A stretch of 64,000 nt of DNA from Cloacimonetes bacterium UBA5614 (lineage in GTDB: Bacteria; Cloacimonadota; Cloacimonadia; Cloacimonadales; Cloacimonadaceae). Shown here one piece after another: positions 15,668-24,106 of this stretch; within the stretch, counting starts at the first letter, position 1, and each line of letters begins with the position of its first letter. The notes under the pieces are model-generated. The model was given only the letters and a program-made list of their open reading frames with translations. It was not told the DNA's origin and made no database searches. The DNA is taken from assembly GCA_002424605.1 (NCBI GenBank), contig DIKQ01000013.1:124001-188000 (forward strand), written 5' to 3'. The translations under genes were made by a program, and so were the position numbers.

Positions 15668-18387
15668 TTAGATACATATCAAAACTGCAAAACCTGAAGA
15701 TAACGCTCCCCATACCGGTGTTCGGCATCGGTTGCGGAGTGCTGGGACTCAGCCTGGCAAAGGTTTCCATCAATCTTGGAAAACACGCCTCCACCTTGCT
15801 GAGGGCTTTGGAATACCGGGGTTATGACAGCACCGGCGCCGTATTTCAGGATGACAAGCAAAACATAGTCCTGCTGAAAGACGTGGGTGCTCCCAGCACG
15901 CTGGTGAAAACCCTCGGGATTGAAAAGCAGAAGGGTAAGCTGTTCTGCGGTCAGGTTCGCTGGGCAACCTTCGGGTTTGTCAACAAAGTAAATGCCCAGC
16001 CGCATGACGTTTCCTGCAAGAGGCATATCTACGGCGCTCATAACGGCAACATCACCAATACCCGCGAACTCAAGACATTCCTGCTGCACGAAGGGCACAA
16101 CGTCCGCTCCGACAATGACGGTGAAATGCTCGTGCATGCAGTGGAGCACTATTTTGACATAGAAATGGACAAAAACGGCAACAAGGAAACACCCGAAGAC
16201 CGCAAGCAATGCATGCGCAAGGCAATCGCAGCTTCCGCTGAAATGATAATCGGCTCATACGCCGCCGTGGTGGTGGACCCCGTTACAGAGACCATGTGGG
16301 CCATCAAGGCAGGCAGCAGTCTATATTTCGGCATCGGAACCCTGGAAGGGCAAAAGTTCGCTTTGGCTTCCTCGGATTTGACTGCAGTCCTGCGTTTCAC
16401 CAAAACTTTGGTACCTTTCAGGGAAGGCGAATTTGTCGAATTCACCGCTGACGCTTACCAGCTTTATGCCCAGAAAGAGCTGAAGTTCAAGCGTCTCAAC
16501 CAGCCCAACGAAACCTATAAAACCCTGGAAATGATAAATGCCCTGCCTGTCTATTCCAAGCTCAGGGCAGAAGACGTGGAACTACTGCCGGAATTCAGCT
16601 ATTTTATGGAACAGGAGATATACGCTCAGCCGGAATCCACCGGCAAGCTCATCAAGCTTTTCCAGGGCGGTTCCAATTCCGGAAAGCACATGCTGCGCTA
16701 CATTTCCAAGGAAAAACTGCTCACCCAGTTTGAAAAGCTCTTGAAAGACATCAGGAAAGCCGATACTCCGGCTGACAAGAAAAAGCTGTTTGACACCTTC
16801 AATAAAACCAAGGCGGCTGAAAATTTCTATTCGCTGATGCGTTCCAGCTACCCGGCGATTTACGAGGAAGCGGTCAAGGAAGACTTTGAGAAAAAGTATT
16901 TCTTTTCCAGCGACAAGAACACCTTCATAGAGCTCATCGGACATGAGTTTGACAAGCGCAAGGTACTGATTGCCAAGGCACTGGACTCGCTGTATGAAAA
17001 AGAGGACGTGGAGGAGTTTGACAAAAGCGTAAAGAACTTCCTTGACCTGGTCAGGACCACTATGCTCAACAACCGCAATGCCTACACCATCGCCTGCGGA
17101 ACCTCGTTCCACGCCACCAAGGTGGGAGCATTGTTCTTCAACGAGATTGCCCGGTTTGAGATGATTCCCATCCTGCCCGGCGACTTCAGGGGTGAATTTT
17201 CCAATTGCCTGAAGAACAACGACCTGATCATCGGCGTGTCCCAAAGCGGTGAAACCAAGGACCTGATAGACATTTTCAACGACATTGACCACACTGACCT
17301 GGACATCCGCAAGGTGGTGCTGGTCAACAATATGAACAGCACCCTGGGGCAGGAGAAGAGCGATGTCGCCATCCCGATTCTGTGCGGACCGGAAATCGCC
17401 GTGCCTGCCACCAAGAGCTTTATGAACCAGATTACCCTGTTTTACTATCTCGCCATCAAAATTGCTGAGATGAAACTGCAATTTATGAAGGAAACCGGAG
17501 CGGAACCCGAAGCCTGCGCCAGGACGGAAGCTGATTTACAGCGCCGCCGCAAGTCCCTGAACGACATACCCATGTTACTGAAAGAAACCCTGGAAACCAC
17601 AGGTGAAGCACTGGACCACGTGGCAGCCAAGATATACATGGAACCTTCCATGCACATCCTTGCCACCAAAATCAGCGGTGTTGCCATGGAAGGCGCCCTC
17701 AAAATCCGGGAAACCGTCCTCAACCACTCCGAAGGCAGGGAAGCCAGCGAATTCAAGCACGGGCCCAATACCATCCTCGGCAAGAACACAGTGTTCGGAA
17801 TGAAAAACCTGCGCAATATGGTGAGATTCTTTGGCAACATGGTGGACGAAATCGACGCAAAAGCTACCAAGCGGGGCATCTCCCGCCACGAAACGCTGGA
17901 AATCATCAAGTCCTTCGGCACCTATATGTTCAGCCGCAACATGCCTTTTAACCTGTCTTCCGGCGCTACCGAGCTTTTCAAGGAACTGGTGAGCGAGTAT
18001 GATTTCTACGACCCCCTTTACCGCAGTTATCCGCTCATTTATGTGACCGGACCTGACGACAGGGATGTCAACCTGACCATTTCGCAGATAAACACTCATA
18101 AAATCCGAGGCGCGGACTCTTATATCATTGCCGAGGAGAACGATAAACTGCTCAAAAACGCCAGTCTCAATCCCAATGAAGGCAGCTATTACGGCTGGGG
18201 GTTTGTGCCCCTGCCCAAGACCGGCGACAGCCTGATGACCTGCTTCTCCGCCACCATTGCCCTACAGCTTCTGGCGCTGAAGATGAGCATCAAGAAAATG
18301 ACCAAGCTGGACCGCCTGAACATGCTGGACCATGGCGTGCATCCTGACGTTCCGAAAAACGTTTCCAAATCTATAACAGTGGACTGA
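15664..18387 (+). CDS. glmS: Long GlmS-type glucosamine-fructose-6-phosphate aminotransferase with N-terminal pro-segment
   Basis: The enzyme makes glucosamine 6-phosphate from fructose 6-phosphate and glutamine. At 907 residues it is about 300 longer than usual. A class II amidotransferase domain is evident: CGVLGL, LRALEYRGYDSTG, VRWATFG, GAHNGNITN. Its catalytic Cys aligns with Cys24, not Cys2, so 23 residues would have to be removed to free the nucleophile. The start is well supported (GGAG, 4-base overlap with ispD). Two SIS domains follow (CGTSFHATKVG near residue 479 with SQSGETKDLID; later MEGALKIRETVLNHSEG). An extra helical region of about 150 residues lies between the amidotransferase part and the first SIS domain. 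Confidence 0.85.
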   Translation: MIRYISKLQNLKITLPIPVFGIGCGVLGLSLAKVSINLGKHASTLLRALEYRGYDSTGAVFQDDKQNIVLLKDVGAPSTLVKTLGIEKQKGKLFCGQVRWATFGFVNKVNAQPHDVSCKRHIYGAHNGNITNTRELKTFLLHEGHNVRSDNDGEMLVHAVEHYFDIEMDKNGNKETPEDRKQCMRKAIAASAEMIIGSYAAVVVDPVTETMWAIKAGSSLYFGIGTLEGQKFALASSDLTAVLRFTKTLVPFREGEFVEFTADAYQLYAQKELKFKRLNQPNETYKTLEMINALPVYSKLRAEDVELLPEFSYFMEQEIYAQPESTGKLIKLFQGGSNSGKHMLRYISKEKLLTQFEKLLKDIRKADTPADKKKLFDTFNKTKAAENFYSLMRSSYPAIYEEAVKEDFEKKYFFSSDKNTFIELIGHEFDKRKVLIAKALDSLYEKEDVEEFDKSVKNFLDLVRTTMLNNRNAYTIACGTSFHATKVGALFFNEIARFEMIPILPGDFRGEFSNCLKNNDLIIGVSQSGETKDLIDIFNDIDHTDLDIRKVVLVNNMNSTLGQEKSDVAIPILCGPEIAVPATKSFMNQITLFYYLAIKIAEMKLQFMKETGAEPEACARTEADLQRRRKSLNDIPMLLKETLETTGEALDHVAAKIYMEPSMHILATKISGVAMEGALKIRETVLNHSEGREASEFKHGPNTILGKNTVFGMKNLRNMVRFFGNMVDEIDAKATKRGISRHETLEIIKSFGTYMFSRNMPFNLSSGATELFKELVSEYDFYDPLYRSYPLIYVTGPDDRDVNLTISQINTHKIRGADSYIIAEENDKLLKNASLNPNEGSYYGWGFVPLPKTGDSLMTCFSATIALQLLALKMSIKKMTKLDRLNMLDHGVHPDVPKNVSKSITVD

Positions 18388-18391
18388 ACCC

Positions 18392-18871
18392 ATGAAAATC
18401 GGCTTTGGCTATGACGTTCACCGCCTGGTACCGGGCAGGAAGCTCATCCTGGGCGGCGTGGAAATCCCTTACAAGAGAGGACTGCTCGGTCACTCCGATG
18501 CGGATGTGCTCATCCATGCAGTGATGGACGCCATTCTTGGCGCTCTTGCCCTGGGTGATATCGGCACCTGGTTTCCCGACTATGACGTTGCCTACAAAGA
18601 CATCGACAGCCGTTATCTGCTTCGTAAAGTTGCGGTTAAGCTAAAAGAAACTGAGTGGAGAATCGGCAATCTGGACTGCACCATCTGTGCCCAGCAGCCG
18701 AAACTGGCACCTTTTATCCATATGATGCGCGAAAACCTGGCGGCAGACCTGGAAACCCCGCTGAACTGCATATCCGTCAAAGCCACCACCGAAGAGGGTC
18801 TCGGTATCACAGGCAGCGAAGAAGGCATGACAGCTTCCGCCGTGATTCTGCTGCTGCCAAAGGAAGGCTAA
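18392..18871 (+). CDS. ispF: 2-C-methyl-D-erythritol 2,4-cyclodiphosphate synthase
   Basis: IspF cyclises the CDP-methylerythritol phosphate to the cyclodiphosphate in the MEP pathway. Length (159) is typical. Metal ligands Asp8 and His10 lie in GYDVHRL, a further His in GLLGHSDADVLIHAVMDA, and the family C-terminal motif KATTEEGLGITGSEEGMTA is intact. It starts 4 bases after glmS and ends 2 bases before mobB. Confidence 0.97.
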   Translation: MKIGFGYDVHRLVPGRKLILGGVEIPYKRGLLGHSDADVLIHAVMDAILGALALGDIGTWFPDYDVAYKDIDSRYLLRKVAVKLKETEWRIGNLDCTICAQQPKLAPFIHMMRENLAADLETPLNCISVKATTEEGLGITGSEEGMTASAVILLLPKEG

Positions 18872-18873
18872 AC

Positions 18874-19629
18874 TTGAAAGCTTTCGCGGTTATCGGTTAC
18901 CACCACACCGGCAAGACCACGCTGGTGACTGAACTGATTCAATCCCTCACTGCCAGAGGATTCCGGGTCGCCACCATCAAGGATATCCACAGCGAGAGCT
19001 ACCACGCTGACACCGAGGGGAAAAACAGCTGGAAACACCTCCAGGCGGGCTCGCAGATGACCTTTGCCCGCGGTTTGCACGACAGCGCCCTTATCTTTCC
19101 CCAACCCCTTTCCCTGAAAGAGATGACAGCCCTGCTCACCTGCGATTACCTGATTATCGAAGGCATGAAGCAGGCACCAGTTCCCAAAATCCTCTGCGCG
19201 GACAGCACAGAGCATCTGGAAGAGCTTTATGACGACACCGTGATTGCCGTCACTGGCAGGATTGCGGCGCAATATCCGGACTGGCAGGAACCGCCTCTGT
19301 TTGACCTTGAAAAGGACATCGGCAAGCTGACCGCGCTCGTTCTGGACAAGGTGTTTGACCTGTTGCCGGACAGCGACCCCGCCTGCTGCAAAGCCTGCGG
19401 ACTCTCCTGCTATGAACTGGCGGCTGCTATTTTAAAGGGCGAACGCCGGCGTTCAGATTGCCTGACAGACACTCCGCAACAGCTTTCCCTCAGCATCGAC
19501 GGCAAACCCGTCACCCTCGTCCCTTTTGTCCAGAACCTCCTGAAAGACATTGTTTTATCCTTCGTGGGCAACCTGAGGGACGCCAATCCCCAAGGCAACA
19601 TCACCCTGGAGATAAAACAGCATGACTGA
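18874..19629 (+). CDS. mobB: MobB-like molybdopterin-guanine dinucleotide biosynthesis GTPase with cysteine-rich tail
   Basis: The best start is TTG at 18874, two bases after the ispF stop, giving 251 residues that begin at the family's usual first strand (LKAFAVIGYHHTGKTT; Walker A at residues 8-16). Upstream in-frame codons merely overlap ispF. The middle holds YLIIEGMKQAP and CADS motifs. The last third carries a cysteine cluster (CCKACGLSCYELAAAIL...RRSDC), as in MobB-like proteins that seem to have a metal or Fe-S-binding tail. It should bind GTP and support molybdenum or tungsten cofactor assembly. It overlaps thiF by 8 bases. Confidence 0.82.
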   Translation: MKAFAVIGYHHTGKTTLVTELIQSLTARGFRVATIKDIHSESYHADTEGKNSWKHLQAGSQMTFARGLHDSALIFPQPLSLKEMTALLTCDYLIIEGMKQAPVPKILCADSTEHLEELYDDTVIAVTGRIAAQYPDWQEPPLFDLEKDIGKLTALVLDKVFDLLPDSDPACCKACGLSCYELAAAILKGERRRSDCLTDTPQQLSLSIDGKPVTLVPFVQNLLKDIVLSFVGNLRDANPQGNITLEIKQHD

Positions 19630-20251
19630 AAAAACGGAAGACCTTTACAAAGAGCTGTTCTCCGGGCACGACCCCGCCATGCTAAAGGTTTGGCAGAGTT
19701 CAGTCGTGGGCATAGCCGGAGCCGGGGGACTGGGCAGCAACATCGCAATTTCCCTTGCCAGAGCGGGCATCGGCAAGCTGGTAATCGCTGATTTTGACAC
19801 CGTCACCACTCCCAACCTGAACCGACAGCAATTCTTCCTCGACCAGGTGGGACTGCCCAAAGTGGAAGCCCTGCGCGCCAACCTGCTGAGAATCAATCCT
19901 TTCTGCGCCTGCGAGCTCTTTAATGGCACTGTGACCCCGGACAACCTGACAGAGGTCTTCGGCAGTTGCGACATACTGCTGGAGGCATTTGATGGAGCGG
20001 AACAGAAGCAGATGCTGATTGAGACCTGGCAGGACCTCTATCCCGACAAACCCCTCATCGGCGCTTCCGGACTTGCCGGCTATGGCAGGAACGAACTTAT
20101 CCGCACCGTCAAGCTGGACAATATCTATCTCTGCGGTGACGGCGTGAGCGAGCTTACCCCCGGCGTCAGCCCCGTTGCCCCCCGCGTCGCCATCGTTGCC
20201 AATATGCAGGCAAACCTCTGCCTGGAACTGCTCATCAAGCTCAAATCCTGA
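19622..20251 (+). CDS. thiF: ThiF family adenylyltransferase (sulfur carrier activating enzyme)
   Basis: ThiF/MoeB enzymes adenylate the C-terminal glycine of a small sulfur carrier protein. The 209-residue product has the nucleotide loop GAGGLGSN (residues 33-40), the acidic strand VIADFDTVTTPNLNRQQF with the conserved Asn-Arg-Gln, and GLPKVEAL. The short length fits the 'ThiF family 2' of anaerobes. Next to mobB, a role in molybdopterin rather than thiamine sulfur transfer is also possible. It is the last gene of the ispD-containing run. Confidence 0.88.
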   Translation: MTEKTEDLYKELFSGHDPAMLKVWQSSVVGIAGAGGLGSNIAISLARAGIGKLVIADFDTVTTPNLNRQQFFLDQVGLPKVEALRANLLRINPFCACELFNGTVTPDNLTEVFGSCDILLEAFDGAEQKQMLIETWQDLYPDKPLIGASGLAGYGRNELIRTVKLDNIYLCGDGVSELTPGVSPVAPRVAIVANMQANLCLELLIKLKS

Positions 20252-20307
20252 CTCTTCCTCTCAATCCTCTAATTCTTAATTCTTAACTTACTCACATCTC
20301 TTCCCTG

Positions 20308-20382
20308 CTTGCCACCTGGGGTCCTCCTGGGGTCCTCGTGGGGTAAGCCCAGGTGGATGCCAGGTGGATTTCGCGTGGCAAG
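20308..20382. repeat. Palindromic intergenic element, family D
   Basis: CTTGCCAC (20308-20315) pairs with GTGGCAAG (20375-20382). Inside are tandem CCTGGGGTCCTC units facing CCCAGGTGG/CCAGGTGG units that can pair. Only one copy is seen. With family C copies it fills the 631-base space between thiF and the beta-helix gene; no gene is apparent there. Confidence 0.65.
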
Positions 20383-20445
20383 TGTCCAGATTGTTACAAA
20401 GCTATCGGGCGTTATGTTTATACATAAATCTTCATTGAAATTACC

Positions 20446-20532
20446 TATGTCACCCCTACGGGGTTCATTATGTTGGGGGAACATACCCGGCGCTGGCGCA
20501 CCGGGCTATGTTATACCGTCACTCCGTGACTG
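20446..20532. repeat. Multi-hairpin repeat, family C, copy 1
   Basis: About 87 bases containing three small hairpins: CCCCTACGGGG, an arm CCCGG...CCGGG, and GTCACTCCGTGAC. It is a close direct copy of 20553-20640 and 23375-23461. Confidence 0.9.
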
Positions 20533-20552
20533 AAATGTGCTTGGAAATCATC

Positions 20553-20703
20553 TATGTCACCCCTACGGGGTTCATAATGTTGGGGGAGCATACCCGGCGC
20601 TTATGCACCGGGCTATGTTATACCGTCACTCCGTGACTGGATTTGACAGATTATTATCTGTCACACAACCCTCTTTGTTCTCTGTGTCTCTGTGGGTAGC
20701 TTA
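20553..20703. repeat. Multi-hairpin repeat, family C, copy 2 with 3' extension
   Basis: The same 87-base core as copy 1, followed by about 60 bases (a GACAGAT...ATCTGTC hairpin and TTGTTCTCTGTGTCTCTGTGGG) that are shared with copy 3 but not with copy 1. Confidence 0.88.
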
Positions 20704-20738
20704 TTATTGGACAGATGGATATATGCCCTCCAGATACA

Positions 20739-20832
20739 AAGTCCGTTAGGACGCCACTGTGTAGCCCCGCACTTTGAGTGCGGGGTAGCCAGCCCCCCAA
20801 AACACACCAGTCCGGCAGGACGGAACAATATC
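20739..20832. repeat. Hairpin cluster upstream of the beta-helix gene
   Basis: A perfect 9-bp stem CCCCGCACT/AGTGCGGGG (20765-20773, 20777-20785) is flanked by two similar units, AGTCCGTTAGGACG and AGTCCGGCAGGACGG, each able to form a 4-bp GTCC/GGAC stem. It resembles a degenerate continuation of the family C element. Confidence 0.6.
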
Positions 20833-20882
20833 CCCTTGACAGATATGCCGACATAGGTTTTACTCAAATCAGGAGAGGATTG

Positions 20883-23294
20883 ATGAGGAAAATCTTTATA
20901 GCAATAATGCTAACGCTCCCGCTACTGCTGCTGTCTGCCACCCTCACTGTTTCTTTGGATGGGACTCAGCAGTACACGAGTATCCAGGCGGCAATCAATG
21001 ATTGTTTTTTTAGCGGAGATACAGTGTTAGTGTATCCCGGCAGATATGTGGAAAACCTCAATACCAACAACCGCCGTCTCACCCTTGCAAGTTTGTATCT
21101 GAATAACCCTCAGCAGTCATATATTGACAGCACCATCATCGACGGCAACCTGAATTCCTGCATCTCCGTCACTTCCGGTGAAAGGGTTAATATCATAGGA
21201 CTTACCCTAGTTAATAATGAACAGAACAGTTCTACCTGTCCCTACGGCGCAGGAGGAGGCATTTATATAGCAGGCCACAGTACGGTTAATATAACAAGCT
21301 GTATAATCCGAAACTGTATATCCTGGTACGGAGGAGGCCTAAGTGTAGGAGGACAATCTTCTTTGACTTTGTCGGATGTTAAAATCTATAACAATGTGGC
21401 TATTGTATACGGTGGAGGAATAGGTTCTGGCGAAACCCAAAGCTTTATCTTTGACGATCTGAACCGCTGCTCTGTGTATAACAATTTCGCTCCCTTCGGG
21501 ATGGACATAATAATCACTTATGTTTCATACACTCCAGTGTTGCATGAAGTCTACCTTGCCATGGGCAGCATAGCGATGAGCGAAGCTGATAATTATTTCA
21601 TTGTCTGCCGTTTTGCCGATATCACAGTTGATGCCCAGACCGGTTATCTGGAGCAGGTGGATGCGGATTTGTATGTCAGTCCCACAGGTTCGGATGATAA
21701 CTCCGGTTTGTCCTCGGAGACACCCATGCGCACCATAGCCCTTGCCATGCAGAAAATCAGGTCAAATCCAGCCAATCCACGCACCCTGCACCTGGCACCC
21801 GGAACGTATTCTCACAGCGGGAACGGTCAGATACTGCCTTTTGCCATCAAGTCCAATCTCAAACTGTTAGGAGCGGGTACTGCAGAAACGGTTATTGATG
21901 GTGAAATGAACAGGTCCTTTATCGGTGGCTCTTCTTCGGATAACTTCGAGATTTCAGGTATCAGTTTCATTAACAGCATATTTTATGCCTCTAGGCCGAT
22001 AGGATTGGTTGACTGCTTTGATTTCCTTCTGACCGACCTGAACTTCACCAATAACATGGGCGACTCGTGTTCCGGTATTAGCCTCAATGAATGCCACGAT
22101 GGAGTAATTGATAACATCAGTGTGGGGCAGGTCTCAATCAACAATAATGTTAGCAGCCTTTTCTTGTTCCAATGCGGAACTATTTACATCAATAATGTAT
22201 TGACTTATAATAATAGCATACTGTCTGTAGATTATACCCTGTTAGGTGCGATAATTTATGACAGCAATGTGGTTTTCCGCAACTCCATATTTGCCAATAA
22301 TACAGCCCAGGATGCCTGGTTGTTTTTATATCAGACAATCTATCCACAATATGCAGACCACAATCTGGACATGAGCAATGTGCTGTTCATGAATAACACT
22401 GTATCCAACGTTGGCTGGGTGTATTGTCCCATCTATATGCAGAACCGTTTTCAGCCTATCCAAGTGAATAATGTGACCATCGCCAATAACACTACCAATA
22501 CAACCCTGACCAGGATATTCGGCTATGCGGATATCAAAAACCTGATATCCTATAACCCCGGCAGTCCGGGAGAGCTGTACCTGCGCAATAACCTTTCGAC
22601 GGTTGGAGTTCAGGCAGAAGTCAGCATCAGTAACAGCCTGTTCAGGAGTAATTCTGTTAATGCCGATTTACCAAACTTGGTGACTTTCAATGAGTGTATC
22701 TTTGGAAGCAACCCTCTATTCCTGGGTACAACCACCGACACTTTGAGCGTAACCCAGCCGGAGTACTATTACCTGAGCGAGGGCTCTCCCTGCATCAATA
22801 CCGGTGTGGCAGACACGACAGGGATGAACCTGCCCTTGACAGACCTGGCAGGCAACCAGAGGGTCTGGGATGGCAGGATAGACATGGGTTGTTACGAATA
22901 TGGAGCACCGGTTTCCAGCGAAGACCCGGAACTACCTGTACCTGTGAATGGAATCAATCTGAGTCTTTATCCCAACCCTGTGTATGCCAATGGCTCCAAG
23001 GGAAGTTATGGTTTTATAGAGTTCACACTACCAAAGAAAGCCAAGGAACCGCCATTGGTAGAGATTTATAACCTGAAAGGGCAGAGGGTACGCTCCCTGA
23101 CTATCAGCCAAAGCTATAATGATTTGGTGCGTAAGGCAGGATTTTCCAAAGAAGTGAATACAGGTGGGGAGTTCTATTCCACCGTGTTTGACTGCAAGGA
23201 CATGAACAGCAGACCCCTGGCGACCGGCATCTACCTCATCAGGGTAAAGGCAGACGGCAGGCAGAAGACAGCCAAGCTGACCATCCTGAGATAG
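20883..23294 (+). CDS. Secreted right-handed beta-helix protein with C-terminal sorting domain
   Basis: The ATG at 20883, preceded by AGGAGAGG, starts an 803-residue protein with a signal peptide (MRKIFIAIMLTLPLLLLSA). Two parallel beta-helix blocks follow, each opening with the family's 'SIQAAIND...DTVLVYPGRYVENL' or 'MRTIALAMQKI...LHLAPGTYSHSG' pattern and then rich in Asn/Ile/Ser coils (NNTxxN, GGGIYIAGHS). The tail (LYPNPVYANG ... EIYNLKGQRVRSL ... ATGIYLIRVKADG) is a type A-like sorting domain. It is probably a surface or secreted polysaccharide-binding or -cleaving protein, but no lyase or hydrolase active site is evident. It lies between direct copies of repeat C. Confidence 0.85.
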   Translation: MRKIFIAIMLTLPLLLLSATLTVSLDGTQQYTSIQAAINDCFFSGDTVLVYPGRYVENLNTNNRRLTLASLYLNNPQQSYIDSTIIDGNLNSCISVTSGERVNIIGLTLVNNEQNSSTCPYGAGGGIYIAGHSTVNITSCIIRNCISWYGGGLSVGGQSSLTLSDVKIYNNVAIVYGGGIGSGETQSFIFDDLNRCSVYNNFAPFGMDIIITYVSYTPVLHEVYLAMGSIAMSEADNYFIVCRFADITVDAQTGYLEQVDADLYVSPTGSDDNSGLSSETPMRTIALAMQKIRSNPANPRTLHLAPGTYSHSGNGQILPFAIKSNLKLLGAGTAETVIDGEMNRSFIGGSSSDNFEISGISFINSIFYASRPIGLVDCFDFLLTDLNFTNNMGDSCSGISLNECHDGVIDNISVGQVSINNNVSSLFLFQCGTIYINNVLTYNNSILSVDYTLLGAIIYDSNVVFRNSIFANNTAQDAWLFLYQTIYPQYADHNLDMSNVLFMNNTVSNVGWVYCPIYMQNRFQPIQVNNVTIANNTTNTTLTRIFGYADIKNLISYNPGSPGELYLRNNLSTVGVQAEVSISNSLFRSNSVNADLPNLVTFNECIFGSNPLFLGTTTDTLSVTQPEYYYLSEGSPCINTGVADTTGMNLPLTDLAGNQRVWDGRIDMGCYEYGAPVSSEDPELPVPVNGINLSLYPNPVYANGSKGSYGFIEFTLPKKAKEPPLVEIYNLKGQRVRSLTISQSYNDLVRKAGFSKEVNTGGEFYSTVFDCKDMNSRPLATGIYLIRVKADGRQKTAKLTILR

Positions 23295-23313
23295 GCATAG
23301 TAGAAACAAACGT

Positions 23314-23338
23314 CCCTGCTTGTTGCAGGGTTATTTGG
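23314..23338 (+). terminator. Possible terminator after the beta-helix gene
   Basis: CCCTGC (23314-23319) pairs with GCAGGG (23325-23330) and is followed by a weak T-rich stretch (TTATTTGG). Confidence 0.4.
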
Positions 23339-23374
23339 CTTTGTTTGTATTCGCAAATTAACATATACACAATC

Positions 23375-23525
23375 TATATCACCCCTACGGGGTTCATTAT
23401 GTTGGGGGGAGTATACCCGGCGCTTACGCACCGGGCTATGTTATGCCGTCACTCCGTGACTAAGAATTGACAGATGTGTATCTGTAGCACAACTCTCTTT
23501 GTTCTCTGTGTCTCTGTGGGTAGCT
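23375..23525. repeat. Multi-hairpin repeat, family C, copy 3 with 3' extension
   Basis: Same orientation as copies 1 and 2 and matching copy 2 over core and extension with scattered substitutions. It separates the beta-helix gene from the RNase P RNA gene. Confidence 0.88.
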
Positions 23526-23536
23526 GGTTATCGGAT

Positions 23537-23566
23537 AAAAAAGACCCGTCCCGAAGGACGGGTCTT
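23537..23566 (-). terminator. Rho-independent terminator of rnpB
   Basis: On the minus strand an 11-bp stem (AAGACCCGTCC/GGACGGGTCTT on 4-base loop TTCG) runs into six T. It follows the RNase P RNA 3' end directly. Confidence 0.93.
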
Positions 23567-23973
23567 GGGGAAGATAATAAGCCGGATTCTGTTCCACGCT
23601 TAAAAAGCGGGGCAATGTCTATTCCTCTGTGCCGGGGCTTGCGCCTGACCCGAAGGTCCTCTGACCGGCTATAGCTGCCTACCCGAAAGCGTAATGGCGC
23701 GAGCAGCGCTGAGCTTTCCTATTTGGCATTGCACCGGATAAGGCATTCCTGTCCAGCCCCGTCGCCGGGACTGCCGGTGGTCTCTTACACCACCATTTCA
23801 CCTTTTCCCCGCTCCCGGGGGATGCGGGGTAGTTTGTTTCTGTGGAGCTTGCTCTGCCTTGCGACAGGTTCCCGTTAGGAACTATCCTGCTCTGCGGTGT
23901 CCGGACTTTCCTCCCCCGCAGGCACTTCCGCGCAAGCACGGGTTACCGGCGGAGGCAGACATTCCATCTTCCC
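23567..23973 (-). ncRNA. rnpB: RNase P RNA (bacterial type A)
   Basis: The catalytic RNA of RNase P, which matures tRNA 5' ends. On the minus strand the invariant 5' core GAGGAAAGTCCGG lies at 23912-23900 and the matching 3' core ACAGAATCCGGCTTAT at 23592-23577; these form helix P4. The ends GGGAAGAT (23973-23966) and ATCTTCCC (near 23575-23568) pair as P1. The length of about 407 nt is typical, and a strong terminator follows. Short frames crossing this stretch are not genes. The protein subunit gene rnpA lies at 43022. Confidence 0.97.
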
Positions 23974-23982
23974 TATCTATAT

Positions 23983-24013
23983 AGTATAAAGAACTGTGAT
24001 ATACTTCAGGCAA
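23983..24013 (-). promoter_or_regulatory. Candidate rnpB promoter
   Basis: On the minus strand TTGCCT (24013-24008) and TATACT (23988-23983) are separated by 19 bases, with the expected start about 10 bases before the P1 helix. The long spacer makes this tentative. Confidence 0.4.
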
Positions 24014-24019
24014 GTTATT

Positions 24020-24100
24020 TTTTAGTCTGACTGGCGAGTCCCCCGTCCAGTCACCCCACAGAACGGTTTCTGCGGGGACCCCGACGCGAGGGACGACCCG
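24020..24100. other. Hairpin-rich spacer between zinc-ribbon gene and rnpB
   Basis: No gene is seen. The stretch contains two inverted repeats: GACTGG...CCAGTC near 24028-24052, and CCCCACAGAA/TTTCTGCGGGG at 24054-24077 with one mismatch. It could be another intergenic repeat copy, but no second copy is in the window. Confidence 0.4.
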
Positions 24101-24106
24101 GAAAAA

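Noticed and set aside
15664..15740. Frameshift or wrong start to explain the extra residues before the GlmS cysteine
   Set aside because: The start overlaps the ispD stop with a GGAG site, the frame is continuous, and no start codon lies next to the Cys codon.
20269..20484. Peptides reading HNEPRRGDI near 20450 and 23390
   Set aside because: They are translations of the family C hairpin repeat, with no ribosome site and no conserved extension.
20446..23525. Transposon or CRISPR explanation for the family C repeats
   Set aside because: No transposase, no terminal duplication and no regular spacers; only three copies at irregular distances.
23474..23939. Short open frames on both strands
   Set aside because: They cross the RNase P RNA gene, its terminator and a family C repeat; the RNA signatures explain the sequence.
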